From NCBI GenBank assembly GCA_021740785.1, contig JAIOZI010000006.1:1-64000 (forward strand): DNA of 64,000 nucleotides, written 5' to 3'. The notes below the pieces were generated by a model. It was not told the DNA's origin. It saw only the letters and a program-made list of their open reading frames with translations, and made no database searches. Every line of letters begins with the position of its first letter. Within the stretch, counting starts at the first letter, position 1. Of the stretch, positions 1 through 9,231 are shown one piece after another. The position numbers and the translations under genes were made by a program. Source of the stretch: Melioribacteraceae bacterium (GTDB lineage Bacteria; Bacteroidota; Ignavibacteria; Ignavibacteriales; Melioribacteraceae).

Positions 1-60
1 ATAGCAGCTTATTATTCCTTGTATTGCGGAACTGTATTTTTCTATAAATTTGTTTCCCAT
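1..60 (-). CDS. N-terminal fragment of a gene cut by the window edge
   Basis: An open frame starts with ATG at 58-60 on the minus strand and runs off the left edge after 20 codons. A GGAAG stretch lies about 8 bases upstream, as a ribosome-binding site would. The visible residues begin MGNKFIEKY and include a GIISCY motif. From memory this resembles the start of a family of long hypothetical proteins often found with mobile elements (a Y..I.G.ISCYDR pattern). The fragment is too short to assign. It is real coding sequence only if the frame stays open to the left. Confidence 0.4.
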   Translation of the reverse strand, partial: MGNKFIEKYSSAIQGIISCY

Positions 61-209
61 TTCTGTATCTTCCTTTTGTTTGCCACAATTTAGTGATTAT
101 TTCTTTTTGGTTCTGGCTCTGCCAGTTTAAGATTAAGAGTATGAGTATGAGTAAGATTAAGAAGAGTCATCATGCTTATGAATGAGAGTGCTAATCAAAT
201 GGAGAAATG

Positions 210-1394
210 ATGAAAAAAATTATACTAATTTCTCAAATATTTTTATTGATGTTTGTTTCAATATCCGCGCAAGAAGATACAACTTCCGTGCAGGATGCGG
301 CTTATAACAGGCCCTTTATTTCAAGCGATATTTTATCAACAGTTGCAGTCGGGGGATACCTGGAAGGGAATACAAACTATTTTTCCGAAGACGGAGTTTC
401 TGAAGGTTTTTCAATGGAGTTTCGCCGGTTCAATATTTTTCTTTACTCTACAATTATCCCCCGCATAAAGTTTTTGGCTGAACTGGAATTTGAACACGGC
501 GCTGAAGAAATAGCTTTGGAAACAGCGCAGGTAGATTTTGTATTAGACCAAGCCTTTGTATTGAGAGGCGGAATTATTATTGTTCCCATTGGCGCCTTTA
601 ATCAAAATCATGATTCACCCAAGTGGGAATTTGTTGAACGTCCGTTGGTATCAACTCAAATTATTCCTTCAACACTTTCAGAAGTTGGGTTTGGAGTATA
701 TGGAAAATTCTTTTTGGGAGACTTATTATTTACATATGATGCCTATTTGGTAAACGGGTTAAGTGATGGAATAATTTTAAACAGTGAAGGAAGAACATTT
801 TTGCAGAGCGGTAAAACTCCCGCACGTTTGGAAGAAGATAATAACGCATCGCCGACATTAAGCGGCAGGGCGTCGGTTAAATCAAGAAAGTACGGCGAAC
901 TTGGGTTATCCTATTACGGCGGGGCTTATAATACATATGAGCTTGAAGGTATGGAGGTTGATGAAAAAAGAAATCTTGGAATAGTTGCTGCAGATTTTAA
1001 TACTAAGATTGAAGAAGCATCAATAAGAGGTGAATTTGCCGTAACCTCGATTGATGTTCCAAAAGATATCACGGAAATTTACGGTACAAAACAATGGGGC
1101 GGATACGTTGAAATCATATATCCGATAATGCGAAGAGAAATATTAGGATTTGAAAAAGCGGTTGTAAATGTTGGATTAAGATTGGAACGTATTGATTACA
1201 ATGTCGGCGTATTTTCTACTACAGGCAAAAACATTTTTGATGAAGTTAATGCATTGGCATTTGCTCTGAGTTTTAGACCTTCTGCAACTATTGTATTAAG
1301 AGCAAATTACAGGCATCACTGGACGCGCGATGCTTTGGGGAACCAGGTTATAAAAAGCGCCGGTTTTCAATTCGGGCTGGCGGCATATTTTTGA
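210..1394 (+). CDS. Outer-membrane porin, phosphate-selective (OprO/P-like) type
   Basis: The protein has a signal peptide (about residues 1-20, ending S-A-Q) followed by roughly 370 residues of alternating beta-strand-like sequence ending in a C-terminal Phe, as expected of an outer-membrane barrel. The stretch around residues 118-165 (GGIIIVPIGAFNQNH, then IIPSTLSEVGFGVYGKF) matches a conserved block of the OprO/P-like porin superfamily. Two ATGs lie in tandem at 207 and 210. The GGAG at 201-204 is better spaced for 210. The gene is convergent with polyphosphate kinase, which hints at phosphate uptake, but substrate specificity cannot be read from the sequence. Confidence 0.8.
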   Translation: MKKIILISQIFLLMFVSISAQEDTTSVQDAAYNRPFISSDILSTVAVGGYLEGNTNYFSEDGVSEGFSMEFRRFNIFLYSTIIPRIKFLAELEFEHGAEEIALETAQVDFVLDQAFVLRGGIIIVPIGAFNQNHDSPKWEFVERPLVSTQIIPSTLSEVGFGVYGKFFLGDLLFTYDAYLVNGLSDGIILNSEGRTFLQSGKTPARLEEDNNASPTLSGRASVKSRKYGELGLSYYGGAYNTYELEGMEVDEKRNLGIVAADFNTKIEEASIRGEFAVTSIDVPKDITEIYGTKQWGGYVEIIYPIMRREILGFEKAVVNVGLRLERIDYNVGVFSTTGKNIFDEVNALAFALSFRPSATIVLRANYRHHWTRDALGNQVIKSAGFQFGLAAYF

Positions 1395-1452
1395 GAAGTT
1401 AAACTTAAATAAGACGGCTCAAAAAGTTTTATCAAAAAGAATACTGCGGAAA

Positions 1453-3585
1453 CTATTTTTTTAACTTGCGCTGAACAATGTTTAGAATACCTGGAGAGGT
1501 ATTTTCCATCAACCATTCCTGCAAATTGATTTTATCCTGAGTTACTACAGGTCTATTAAACACATATTTCCCGGTGGGTAAACAAATTCTAGACTTTTGA
1601 TTATCCAGCAAAGAAATGTCAAGCAATGTTCGCTTAATCTTATCCCTGATTTTTTTGTTTTCGATCGGGAATGTAACTTCAATTCTTCTATCGAGGTTTC
1701 GCGGCATCAAATCGGCGCTGCTTAAGTAGATTTCTTCATTATCATTATTGTAAAAATAATATGCGCGGCTGTGTTCCAAAAATCTGCCGACAATACTTCT
1801 TAGATAAATATTATCACTCAATCCCGGTTTTTGCGGAACAAGACAGCAAATTCCCCGTACAATTAAATCAATTCTGACCCCATTGTTTGAGGCTTCGTAA
1901 AGTGCGGCAATAACAGTTGCATCAACTAACGAATTCAACTTAAATATGAGATGACCTTTGCGTCCTTTCTTAACATTTTTAATTTCACGTTCAATAAATT
2001 CAAGAAGTTTATCGCGTGTATTTATCGGCGAAACAAAAAGTTTACGGTAATTCTTCTGAACAGAATAACCCGTGAGATAATTGAATACTTCGGATACATC
2101 GGCGCAGATATCTTCATCCGAAGTGAAGAAGCCTATATCAGTATAAAGCTTTGCAGTCGATGGATTATAATTACCGGTAGCCAAGTGAACGTATCTTTTT
2201 ACGCCGTCTATTTCTTTTCTAACAACTAGAGTCATTTTGGCATGAGTTTTTAATCCAACCATTCCGTAGACAACATGAACGCCCGCTTTTTCAAGTTCAC
2301 GAGCCCAGTAGATATTATTTTCTTCATCGAATCTTGCTTTTAATTCAACCAATACCGCAACTTGTTTTTTACGCTCGGCAGCTTCGATCAAACACTTCAC
2401 AACAGGGGAGTTAGCTCCCACCCTGTAAAGAGTTTGTTTAATTGCTAATACATCCGGATCATCGGAAGCAGCTTTTATAAAGTCAACAACCGGGTTAAAG
2501 GAATCATAAGGATGATGGAGAAATACATCTTGAGTTCGCAAGAGCGCAAAAATAGACTGTTCTTCTTCTTCAAAAAGTGTTGGCGTAACGGGATGAAACG
2601 ATTTTTCTTTCAAGTGATGGACAGGTAAATCGTAGAGCAGCATTAAATCACTTAACCCAAGCTGACCATCAATTATGTGAATATCCCGCTTGGTTATCTG
2701 CAGGTTTTCAGTAAGTGTATCGATCATGAAATCCGGCATATCTTTTTCGACTTCCAATCGCACGACAGAACCGAATTTTCTCTGCTTAATATTTTTTTCA
2801 ATTAACTCAAGAAGATCATCGGCTTCGTCTTCCTGTATTTCGAGATCAGTGTCGCGTGTAATTCTGAATCTATGTGCCCGGAGAATTTCCATACCGGGAA
2901 AAAGAATCGGAAGGTTGTGTTTAATCAGATCACCGAGCCAGACATACTTTGCAACAACATCTCCGTTTGTTGATACGCTCGGAGATTTTACAATTTCATC
3001 AATACGAAGTAACCTCGGTAGAATGCTTGGAATCTTAACCCTTGCAAAATGCTTTTCACCATTTGGTTTTTTTACAAATATTGCCAGACTTAAACTTAGA
3101 TTCGATATGTAGGGGAATGGTCTCCCGGGGTCAAACGCAAGCGGAGTTAATACCGGGTAAATTTCATCATAAAAATATTTTGACAGGTGATTTTGTTCGG
3201 CTTCGGATAAATCATTTATGTCAACAATAAAAATTTTGTTTTCTTCCAACTGTGGAAGAAGTTGTTTATTCCAGACATCGTACAGTGTGTCCAGCATTTC
3301 CTGTACTTCCTTTTCAATCCGGCTCAATTGCTGAATTGGTGTAAGTCCGTCAATTGTTGGCTCTATTACTTTTGCACGAATTTGTTCTTTTAACCCGCTT
3401 ACGCGAATCATGTAAAACTCGTCAAGATTCGAAAAGAAAATTGCGACGAATTTTATTCTATCCAATAACGGCAGATTTTCATCCAGCGCTTCTTCCAAAA
3501 CACGACGGTTAAATTCCAGCCAGCTTAAATCACGGTTGAAAAAATTCTGAGGTTCAAAGTATTTTTTTAAATCATCCTTAGTCAT
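1453..3585 (-). CDS. ppk1: Polyphosphate kinase 1
   Basis: PPK1 reversibly polymerises the gamma-phosphate of ATP into inorganic polyphosphate. The 710-residue protein has the full family layout. The N-terminal helical domain begins with the motif FFNRDLSWLEFNRRVLEEA. The head domain and two phospholipase-D-like catalytic domains follow. The phosphorylated-histidine region is visible as YVHLATGNYNP, and the second conserved histidine as FLEHSRAYYF. Length is normal and no key residue is missing. Its 5' end overlaps the 3' end of the dCMP deaminase gene by 8 bases, so the two are probably co-transcribed. Confidence 0.97.
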   Translation of the reverse strand: MTKDDLKKYFEPQNFFNRDLSWLEFNRRVLEEALDENLPLLDRIKFVAIFFSNLDEFYMIRVSGLKEQIRAKVIEPTIDGLTPIQQLSRIEKEVQEMLDTLYDVWNKQLLPQLEENKIFIVDINDLSEAEQNHLSKYFYDEIYPVLTPLAFDPGRPFPYISNLSLSLAIFVKKPNGEKHFARVKIPSILPRLLRIDEIVKSPSVSTNGDVVAKYVWLGDLIKHNLPILFPGMEILRAHRFRITRDTDLEIQEDEADDLLELIEKNIKQRKFGSVVRLEVEKDMPDFMIDTLTENLQITKRDIHIIDGQLGLSDLMLLYDLPVHHLKEKSFHPVTPTLFEEEEQSIFALLRTQDVFLHHPYDSFNPVVDFIKAASDDPDVLAIKQTLYRVGANSPVVKCLIEAAERKKQVAVLVELKARFDEENNIYWARELEKAGVHVVYGMVGLKTHAKMTLVVRKEIDGVKRYVHLATGNYNPSTAKLYTDIGFFTSDEDICADVSEVFNYLTGYSVQKNYRKLFVSPINTRDKLLEFIEREIKNVKKGRKGHLIFKLNSLVDATVIAALYEASNNGVRIDLIVRGICCLVPQKPGLSDNIYLRSIVGRFLEHSRAYYFYNNDNEEIYLSSADLMPRNLDRRIEVTFPIENKKIRDKIKRTLLDISLLDNQKSRICLPTGKYVFNRPVVTQDKINLQEWLMENTSPGILNIVQRKLKK

Positions 3586-4090
3586 ATTCTTTTTCTATTA
3601 CCTTCGCCGACGTAAAGCTTTCCAAATCATAATCGATTACTTTTTCCGGCATATTTATTCTTCTAATCGGCACATTTGCTTTTGCAAAAAATTCTTCCGC
3701 TTTGGTATCATGATAATCCGAAAAAATAACAACTTCTTTTATCCCCGCGCCGATTAAAGCTTTCGTACAGTTTGTGCAAGGCATGTTTGTAACATAAGCA
3801 GTTGCATCCTGCGTACTTACACCGTGAATAGCGCATTGAATGATTGCATTCATCTCAGCGTGAATTGTACGGATGCAATGATTTTCATGAACCATGCACC
3901 CGATATCTTCACAATGTTCATCACCGGGAATTGATCCGTTATAACCAGTTGAAAGAATTCGTTTATCACGAACCAGCACGCATCCGCAATGCATCCGCGG
4001 GCATGTAGCTCTTTCGGATACGAGCATCGCAACCTTTAAAAAGTATGTATCCCACGTCGGGCGTTCTTTATTTCTATTTGAATGTTTCAT
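3578..4090 (-). CDS. dCMP deaminase (ComEB type)
   Basis: The enzyme is a zinc-dependent deoxycytidylate deaminase that makes dUMP for dTMP synthesis. The zinc and catalytic motif HAE appears in TIHAEMNAI and the two-cysteine motif in MPCTNCTKALIGAGI. The N-terminal TWDTYFLKVAMLVSERATC block and an extra Cys/His cluster (GDEHCEDIGC...ENHC) are typical of the dCMP deaminase branch rather than tRNA adenosine deaminase. At 170 residues it is of normal length. It starts at ATG 4090 behind an AGAGAA stretch and is the first gene of a pair with ppk1. The link to polyphosphate is probably only positional. Confidence 0.93.
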   Translation of the reverse strand: MKHSNRNKERPTWDTYFLKVAMLVSERATCPRMHCGCVLVRDKRILSTGYNGSIPGDEHCEDIGCMVHENHCIRTIHAEMNAIIQCAIHGVSTQDATAYVTNMPCTNCTKALIGAGIKEVVIFSDYHDTKAEEFFAKANVPIRRINMPEKVIDYDLESFTSAKVIEKEYD

Positions 4091-4269
4091 AATTCTCTTT
4101 TTTATAAAAACATTAACATAGCTAATTTTTAGTCAATTTTCCTCAATAAAAGGATTAAATCGTACAAGAATCGACATCACATCGCCATATCAATTTTAAA
4201 TTCTTAATTATTTTGGATATTTTCCGATTCAGATACCGGGAAAGAATTTCAAATTTTATACGCGGCGAC

Positions 4270-5862
4270 ATGATTAACAAAAGAAAAGCTTTTATTAACG
4301 GGAAAATTTATACAGTGGATAATTCCAATCCCTGGGCGGAAGCATTATTTGTAGAAGGAAATTATTTCAAATACGTCGGTACGAACGAGGAAGTAAAGCA
4401 ATTAATTGATTCTTCCACAGAGATTATTGATCTGAAAGGACACCTGGTACTGCCCGGTTTTATTGACAGTCATCTTCATTTAATGATGGGCGGATTTTCT
4501 CTTCGTGAAGTTAACCTTGCAACTGTGAAATCAAAAAAAGAATTTCAAAATAGACTTGTTGATTATGTTGATGAGTTGAATCCGAAATTTGTGAAAGGGG
4601 GCGGATGGGATCACGAAATATTTAACCACCCGGTTTTGCCTGATAAAGATTGGATTGACGAAGTAGTTCCGGATCGACCTGTATTTCTTACACGACTCGA
4701 TCTGCACATGGGATTGGCTAACTCCAAAGCGCTTGAACTTGCCGGTATTACCGGGGATTCTGTTAACCCCGAAGGAGGAGTAATTCAAAGGGATAGCGCA
4801 GGTAAATTGACCGGCATTCTAAAAGATGAAGCAATGCAGCTTATCTACCGGCAAATGCCGCAGCCAACTGAAGATGCAAGCATAAAGGCATTTAAAGCAG
4901 CCTTAAATGAATTCAAAAAGTTCGGTATTACCTCGGTACATGATATCTCAAGACCGCGTGATTTGTCGTTTTACCATCAATTGTTTTTAGATGGCAAACT
5001 TACATGCAGGATAAATACAATCACTCCTATAACTGAATTGGAATCTTTAATTAATTCTGGAATCTCTTTCGGCTTTGGAAATGAGTATATAAAAACCGGT
5101 TCGGTAAAAGCATTTTCCGATGGCTCGCTGGGTTCAAATACTGCTTGGCTATTTGAAAATTATAAAGATGATCCATCGACAAACGGGCTTCCTACAGATA
5201 TAGTTAACTCGGGTAGATTAAAAGAACTTACATTGAAAGCTGACCAGAACAAGATCCAAATTGCAACACATGCAATCGGTGATAAAGCTAACGATTATGT
5301 CTGCTCGTTATACGAAAATGCCACGCGTGAAAATAATAAATGGGAGAGGCGGCATAGAATTGAACATGCTCAGCACATGAAACATTCCCAGATAACACGG
5401 ATGAAAAATGAAAATATTATTGCATCGATGCAGCCGGTTCATTTAATGTACGATGGGGTTTGGTGTGAAAATAAATTGAACAACGATCAGCTTAATAGTT
5501 CATACCTGATTAAGTCACTCTTAAATGCAGGTGTTAAAGTTTGTTTCGGCAGTGATTGGACAGTTGCACCGTTAAATCCGCTAATGGGAATTTTTGCTGC
5601 AGTTACTCGAAGAACTAATAAAGGTAATAATCACAAGCTCGTTGCAATTGAAGGCATTTCAGTAGCCGATGCGATTAAGTGTTATACATTAAATGCAGCC
5701 TATGCATCATACGAAGAAAAAATTAAAGGAAGTATAGAGGCAGGAAAGCTTGCTGATTTTATCGTTCTCGATAAAAATATTTTTGAGCTCCTACCCGAAG
5801 CTATAATTGATACTAAAATCATAATGACAGTATTTGATGGGGAAGTAATAAATAGCATCTGA
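4270..5862 (+). CDS. Amidohydrolase of the YtcJ type (amidohydrolase 3 family)
   Basis: This is a metal-dependent hydrolase of the amidohydrolase superfamily, about 530 residues. The N-terminal beta-sandwich strand reads RKAFINGKIYTVD. The metal-binding HxH lies in GFIDSHLHLMMGG. Later histidines are in ATHAIGDKAND and HRIEHAQHMKH, and the final metal Asp in FGSDWTVAPLNP. The C-terminal LADFIVLDKNIF strand is typical. I prefer ATG 4270; the frame could also begin at a TTG at 4213, but that would add 19 residues unlike the family start. Substrate cannot be predicted. It has its own promoter region, divergent from the dCMP deaminase. Confidence 0.9.
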   Translation: MINKRKAFINGKIYTVDNSNPWAEALFVEGNYFKYVGTNEEVKQLIDSSTEIIDLKGHLVLPGFIDSHLHLMMGGFSLREVNLATVKSKKEFQNRLVDYVDELNPKFVKGGGWDHEIFNHPVLPDKDWIDEVVPDRPVFLTRLDLHMGLANSKALELAGITGDSVNPEGGVIQRDSAGKLTGILKDEAMQLIYRQMPQPTEDASIKAFKAALNEFKKFGITSVHDISRPRDLSFYHQLFLDGKLTCRINTITPITELESLINSGISFGFGNEYIKTGSVKAFSDGSLGSNTAWLFENYKDDPSTNGLPTDIVNSGRLKELTLKADQNKIQIATHAIGDKANDYVCSLYENATRENNKWERRHRIEHAQHMKHSQITRMKNENIIASMQPVHLMYDGVWCENKLNNDQLNSSYLIKSLLNAGVKVCFGSDWTVAPLNPLMGIFAAVTRRTNKGNNHKLVAIEGISVADAIKCYTLNAAYASYEEKIKGSIEAGKLADFIVLDKNIFELLPEAIIDTKIIMTVFDGEVINSI

Positions 5863-5951
5863 TATTTTTTAATAATTTTGTTTTATTATTTGTTACTTTT
5901 ATTCTAAATTCAACTGGAAATTATCTAAATAGAGATAAAAAAGAGTAAGGA

Positions 5952-8900
5952 ATGGTAACAACTTATACGAGAATTTTGTTAGTGATATTCTTTGCAGTAT
6001 TTCAACAAGCGCTCGTATTTTCACAAATAAATTTGGTTGAGAGATATTTTTCTACCGAAAAGTATCAAAACCCAATCGTTCATCAGTGGACTACAGAAAA
6101 CGGTCTTCCTCAAAATTCAGTTAACGCAATTGTTCAAACTCCCGATAATTTCATTTGGCTCGCTACCTACGATGGATTAATCCGTTTTGATGGAGTAAAT
6201 TTCACCAGTTTCAATATTGATAACACACCTGTTTTAGGTACCAATAGAATTAGAAATCTTTTCCTTGCGTCTGATAAATCTTTATGGATCGGGACGGAAA
6301 ACGGCGGCATTATTAAATACAAAGATAAAGTTTTTACCGATCTCAGTAACCTGTTTAATCCTGTTGTTGGTGCATATATTACATTTACCGAAGATGCTCA
6401 AAATAATATCTGGGCAGGTTTTGATCATTATCTAAAAATTTATGACGGTTCGAATCTGAAATCAATTGATATTGATGCAAATTCTCAAAGAGACTACATA
6501 AATACTATTAGTGCGCTTGATGAATTTATTTATGTCGGAACCAATAAAGGTATTAAAGTTTATTCCCCTGATGGAAATTTTGTGAAAGATGAACTCGAAT
6601 CTTTTTACATCATGTCTATGACTTCTGCTTCCGACGGAGTTTTATGGGTGGGTACTTCACAAGGCTTATATTCCAAGCAAAAGAATTATTCCAAAATTAA
6701 TGATGTGCCGATAACAAACATCAGCAGTTTGTTCTCTGCTGGAAACTATCTTTTGATAGGTACCGACTATCATCAAATTTTTGTTTTGAATAAGTCGGAA
6801 GAAAAAGTTTACAACTGTGAGGTAGACCTGCTTAACAATACAAAGGTTATGTCATTTGAAACCGATCATGAGGGTAATCTTTGGCTTGGGACTAATGTAG
6901 AAGGACTTCTTTTGTTAAGAGACCGCTTTATTAATACACTTACCGAAGATGACGGATTGGGAGTTAATATCACCTATCCATTATTCAAGAGTAGAGACGG
7001 CGGTATTTGGGTCGGAACTAACTGCGGCGGTTTTTCTAAAATTACGAAAGAGGGTATTAAAACATTCCGTGCCGATGAACAAAACGTTATTAATGAATGC
7101 GTTTGGTCTTTATATGAAGATGATGACGGTACATTATGGATTGGAACATTCGGCGGAGGATTATATAAATTCGACGGACGAAATTTTACCCAATACAGTT
7201 TTAATCAAGGGATGCCGACAAATGCAGTGTTTGCAGTAATGCGGGCTTCGGACGGGGTTTTATGGATTGGTACAGGCAACGGGCTTTGTAAATTGGTTGA
7301 TGAAGAAATTACCGTGTATCAAACCGATGATGGTCTTGTTAACAATCATGTGAATTATTTAGCAGAAGATGATAACGGCAGTTTGTGGATTTCAACCTCC
7401 GGCGGGTTAAGTAAATTTTCTAACGGTGAGTTTACTAATTATTCACAAGAAAACGGATTCCCTGCAAATTCTATAAGATTTATTCACTTTGATGATGATA
7501 ATAATCTTTGGATCGGATCATATGGAAACGGACTGATTCATTATAAAAATAATAAGTTTACCAAAATCGATAAATCAAACGGATTGTTTGATAATGTAGT
7601 TTCAACAATCGCGGAAGATGATTTCGGCAACTTTTGGATGACCTGCAACAAAGGTTTATTCAGAGCAGAAAAAAGTGAATTGCTGAAATTTATTAACGGT
7701 GAAACGAATTTTATTAATTCGGTATTCTATCAAAAGAATGACGGTCTGCTAAGCAATGAATTTAACGGCGGTTCGCAGCCTTCATCACTAAAATATCCCG
7801 ACGGCACTCTTTGGCTTCCCAACTTGAATGGCGTTGTAGTTGTTGATCCCGCTAAAGTTAATTTCAATTCTGCCCCGCCGAAATTATTCATCGATAAAGT
7901 TGTTATTGACGACAGCATTTTTGTTGAAACTAATTCGATTGAGTTTAGTTCATCAACAGAGAAAATTGAAATTTCATATACCGCGTTAAGTTTCAGCGCA
8001 ACACAAAATGTGAAGTTCCAGCATAAGTTAGAGGGACTAGAAAAGGACTGGAGCAAAACTACCTATGATAGAAAAATAATTTATAGATTACTGCCTCCCG
8101 GGGAATATAAATTCAAACTTCGTGCATGCAACAGCGACGGCGTTTGGAATACGGAAGGAGCGTCTATAAACATTATCGTTAGAGCAATGTTTTACGAAAC
8201 CCTCTATTTTTATGTCGGTGTGAGTATTTTATTAATAATTGCCGTCTGGTTTATTTATAAAATCCGGATGTTAAATTTAGAAAAGAGAAAGAGCGAATTA
8301 GAAATTCAGGTTAACGAAAGAACGGCTAGCCTGCAGAAAGAAAAAGAAAAAGTAGAGCAAGTACTGCATGAAGTTGAACTAGCTAGAAAAGAGATTGAAA
8401 ACCAGAGAGACATTGCCGAAAGAATGAATCAACATAAAACCGAGATGATGAGAATAGTAACGCATAATCTTAAAAATCCGGTTGGCAGTATAAAGAGTTC
8501 GGTTGAGTTGATTAATTCCGATTTAGATGATAAAGAAATGGCTGAAGAGATGCTCGGTTTAATTAAAAAAGCCGCCGAAGAAATGTTGGATTCCATTCAG
8601 CAGTTACTCGAAAGCAGCAAGATTGAAGACGAAAACATTAAGATGAATTTTGAAAAAGTCAGTCTGATTTTTTTAATTGAAAAACTGATTTCCGCATGTG
8701 AACCGCAGGTAAATAGAAAAAATCAAACCATTGATTTTATTTATGACCCTGAAAAATATATTGAAGTAAGAGCGGACGGCGGGAAGCTTTCCGCAGCAAT
8801 TGAAAATTTGATTAGCAACGCAGTTAAATATTCTCCGAAAGGTAAAATAATTACGGTAAGTTTGAACAGCGAACCCGGTGAAAGCGTTACGATATGCGTT

Positions 8901-9119
8901 AAAGATGAAGGTCCCGGTTTAAGTGAAGAAGATAAAGAGAAAGTATTCGGCAAGTTTCAGAAACTTTCCGCCCAACCTACCGGTGAAGAATCCTCAACAG
9001 GATTGGGTTTATCGATAGTTAAAAGAATAGTTGAACTGCACAACGGGAAAGTTTGGGTTGAGAGTGAAGCAGGAAAGGGTGCAAAATTCTGCATTCATCT
9101 TCCCACTAATCTTAACTGA
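5952..9119 (+). CDS. Two-component-regulator propeller sensor histidine kinase
   Basis: This 1,055-residue membrane sensor has a signal peptide and then a large periplasmic propeller region (about residues 35-640). Its repeats carry recurring LWIGT-like motifs (SLWIGTENGG, TLWIGTFGGG, VLWIGTGNG). A Y_Y_Y domain follows (about 690-755, ending PPGEYKFKLRACNSDGVWN), then one membrane segment (about 765-785) and a coiled coil. The HisKA phospho-acceptor is His838 in THNLKNPVGS, followed by a HATPase domain with N box ENLISNAVKYS, DEGPGL and TGLGLSI. Unlike many Bacteroidota hybrid sensors it stops after the ATPase: there is no receiver or AraC output domain, so its response regulator must be encoded elsewhere. 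Ligand unknown. Confidence 0.95.
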   Translation: MVTTYTRILLVIFFAVFQQALVFSQINLVERYFSTEKYQNPIVHQWTTENGLPQNSVNAIVQTPDNFIWLATYDGLIRFDGVNFTSFNIDNTPVLGTNRIRNLFLASDKSLWIGTENGGIIKYKDKVFTDLSNLFNPVVGAYITFTEDAQNNIWAGFDHYLKIYDGSNLKSIDIDANSQRDYINTISALDEFIYVGTNKGIKVYSPDGNFVKDELESFYIMSMTSASDGVLWVGTSQGLYSKQKNYSKINDVPITNISSLFSAGNYLLIGTDYHQIFVLNKSEEKVYNCEVDLLNNTKVMSFETDHEGNLWLGTNVEGLLLLRDRFINTLTEDDGLGVNITYPLFKSRDGGIWVGTNCGGFSKITKEGIKTFRADEQNVINECVWSLYEDDDGTLWIGTFGGGLYKFDGRNFTQYSFNQGMPTNAVFAVMRASDGVLWIGTGNGLCKLVDEEITVYQTDDGLVNNHVNYLAEDDNGSLWISTSGGLSKFSNGEFTNYSQENGFPANSIRFIHFDDDNNLWIGSYGNGLIHYKNNKFTKIDKSNGLFDNVVSTIAEDDFGNFWMTCNKGLFRAEKSELLKFINGETNFINSVFYQKNDGLLSNEFNGGSQPSSLKYPDGTLWLPNLNGVVVVDPAKVNFNSAPPKLFIDKVVIDDSIFVETNSIEFSSSTEKIEISYTALSFSATQNVKFQHKLEGLEKDWSKTTYDRKIIYRLLPPGEYKFKLRACNSDGVWNTEGASINIIVRAMFYETLYFYVGVSILLIIAVWFIYKIRMLNLEKRKSELEIQVNERTASLQKEKEKVEQVLHEVELARKEIENQRDIAERMNQHKTEMMRIVTHNLKNPVGSIKSSVELINSDLDDKEMAEEMLGLIKKAAEEMLDSIQQLLESSKIEDENIKMNFEKVSLIFLIEKLISACEPQVNRKNQTIDFIYDPEKYIEVRADGGKLSAAIENLISNAVKYSPKGKIITVSLNSEPGESVTICVKDEGPGLSEEDKEKVFGKFQKLSAQPTGEESSTGLGLSIVKRIVELHNGKVWVESEAGKGAKFCIHLPTNLN

Positions 9120-9231
9120 AATAAAGACTTGAGGTCTATATGTACGTTGGAAATTACTTGCATTTATATAAAGTTTTTGGGATTTTCACAAAGTTTAATT
9201 CAGTTCAGATCATCTTAACCTTGGAGGGGTT

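Noticed and set aside
4213-4269. Upstream TTG start of the amidohydrolase
   Set aside because: The added residues (basic and aromatic) do not match the family start, and ATG 4270 begins at the usual first strand.
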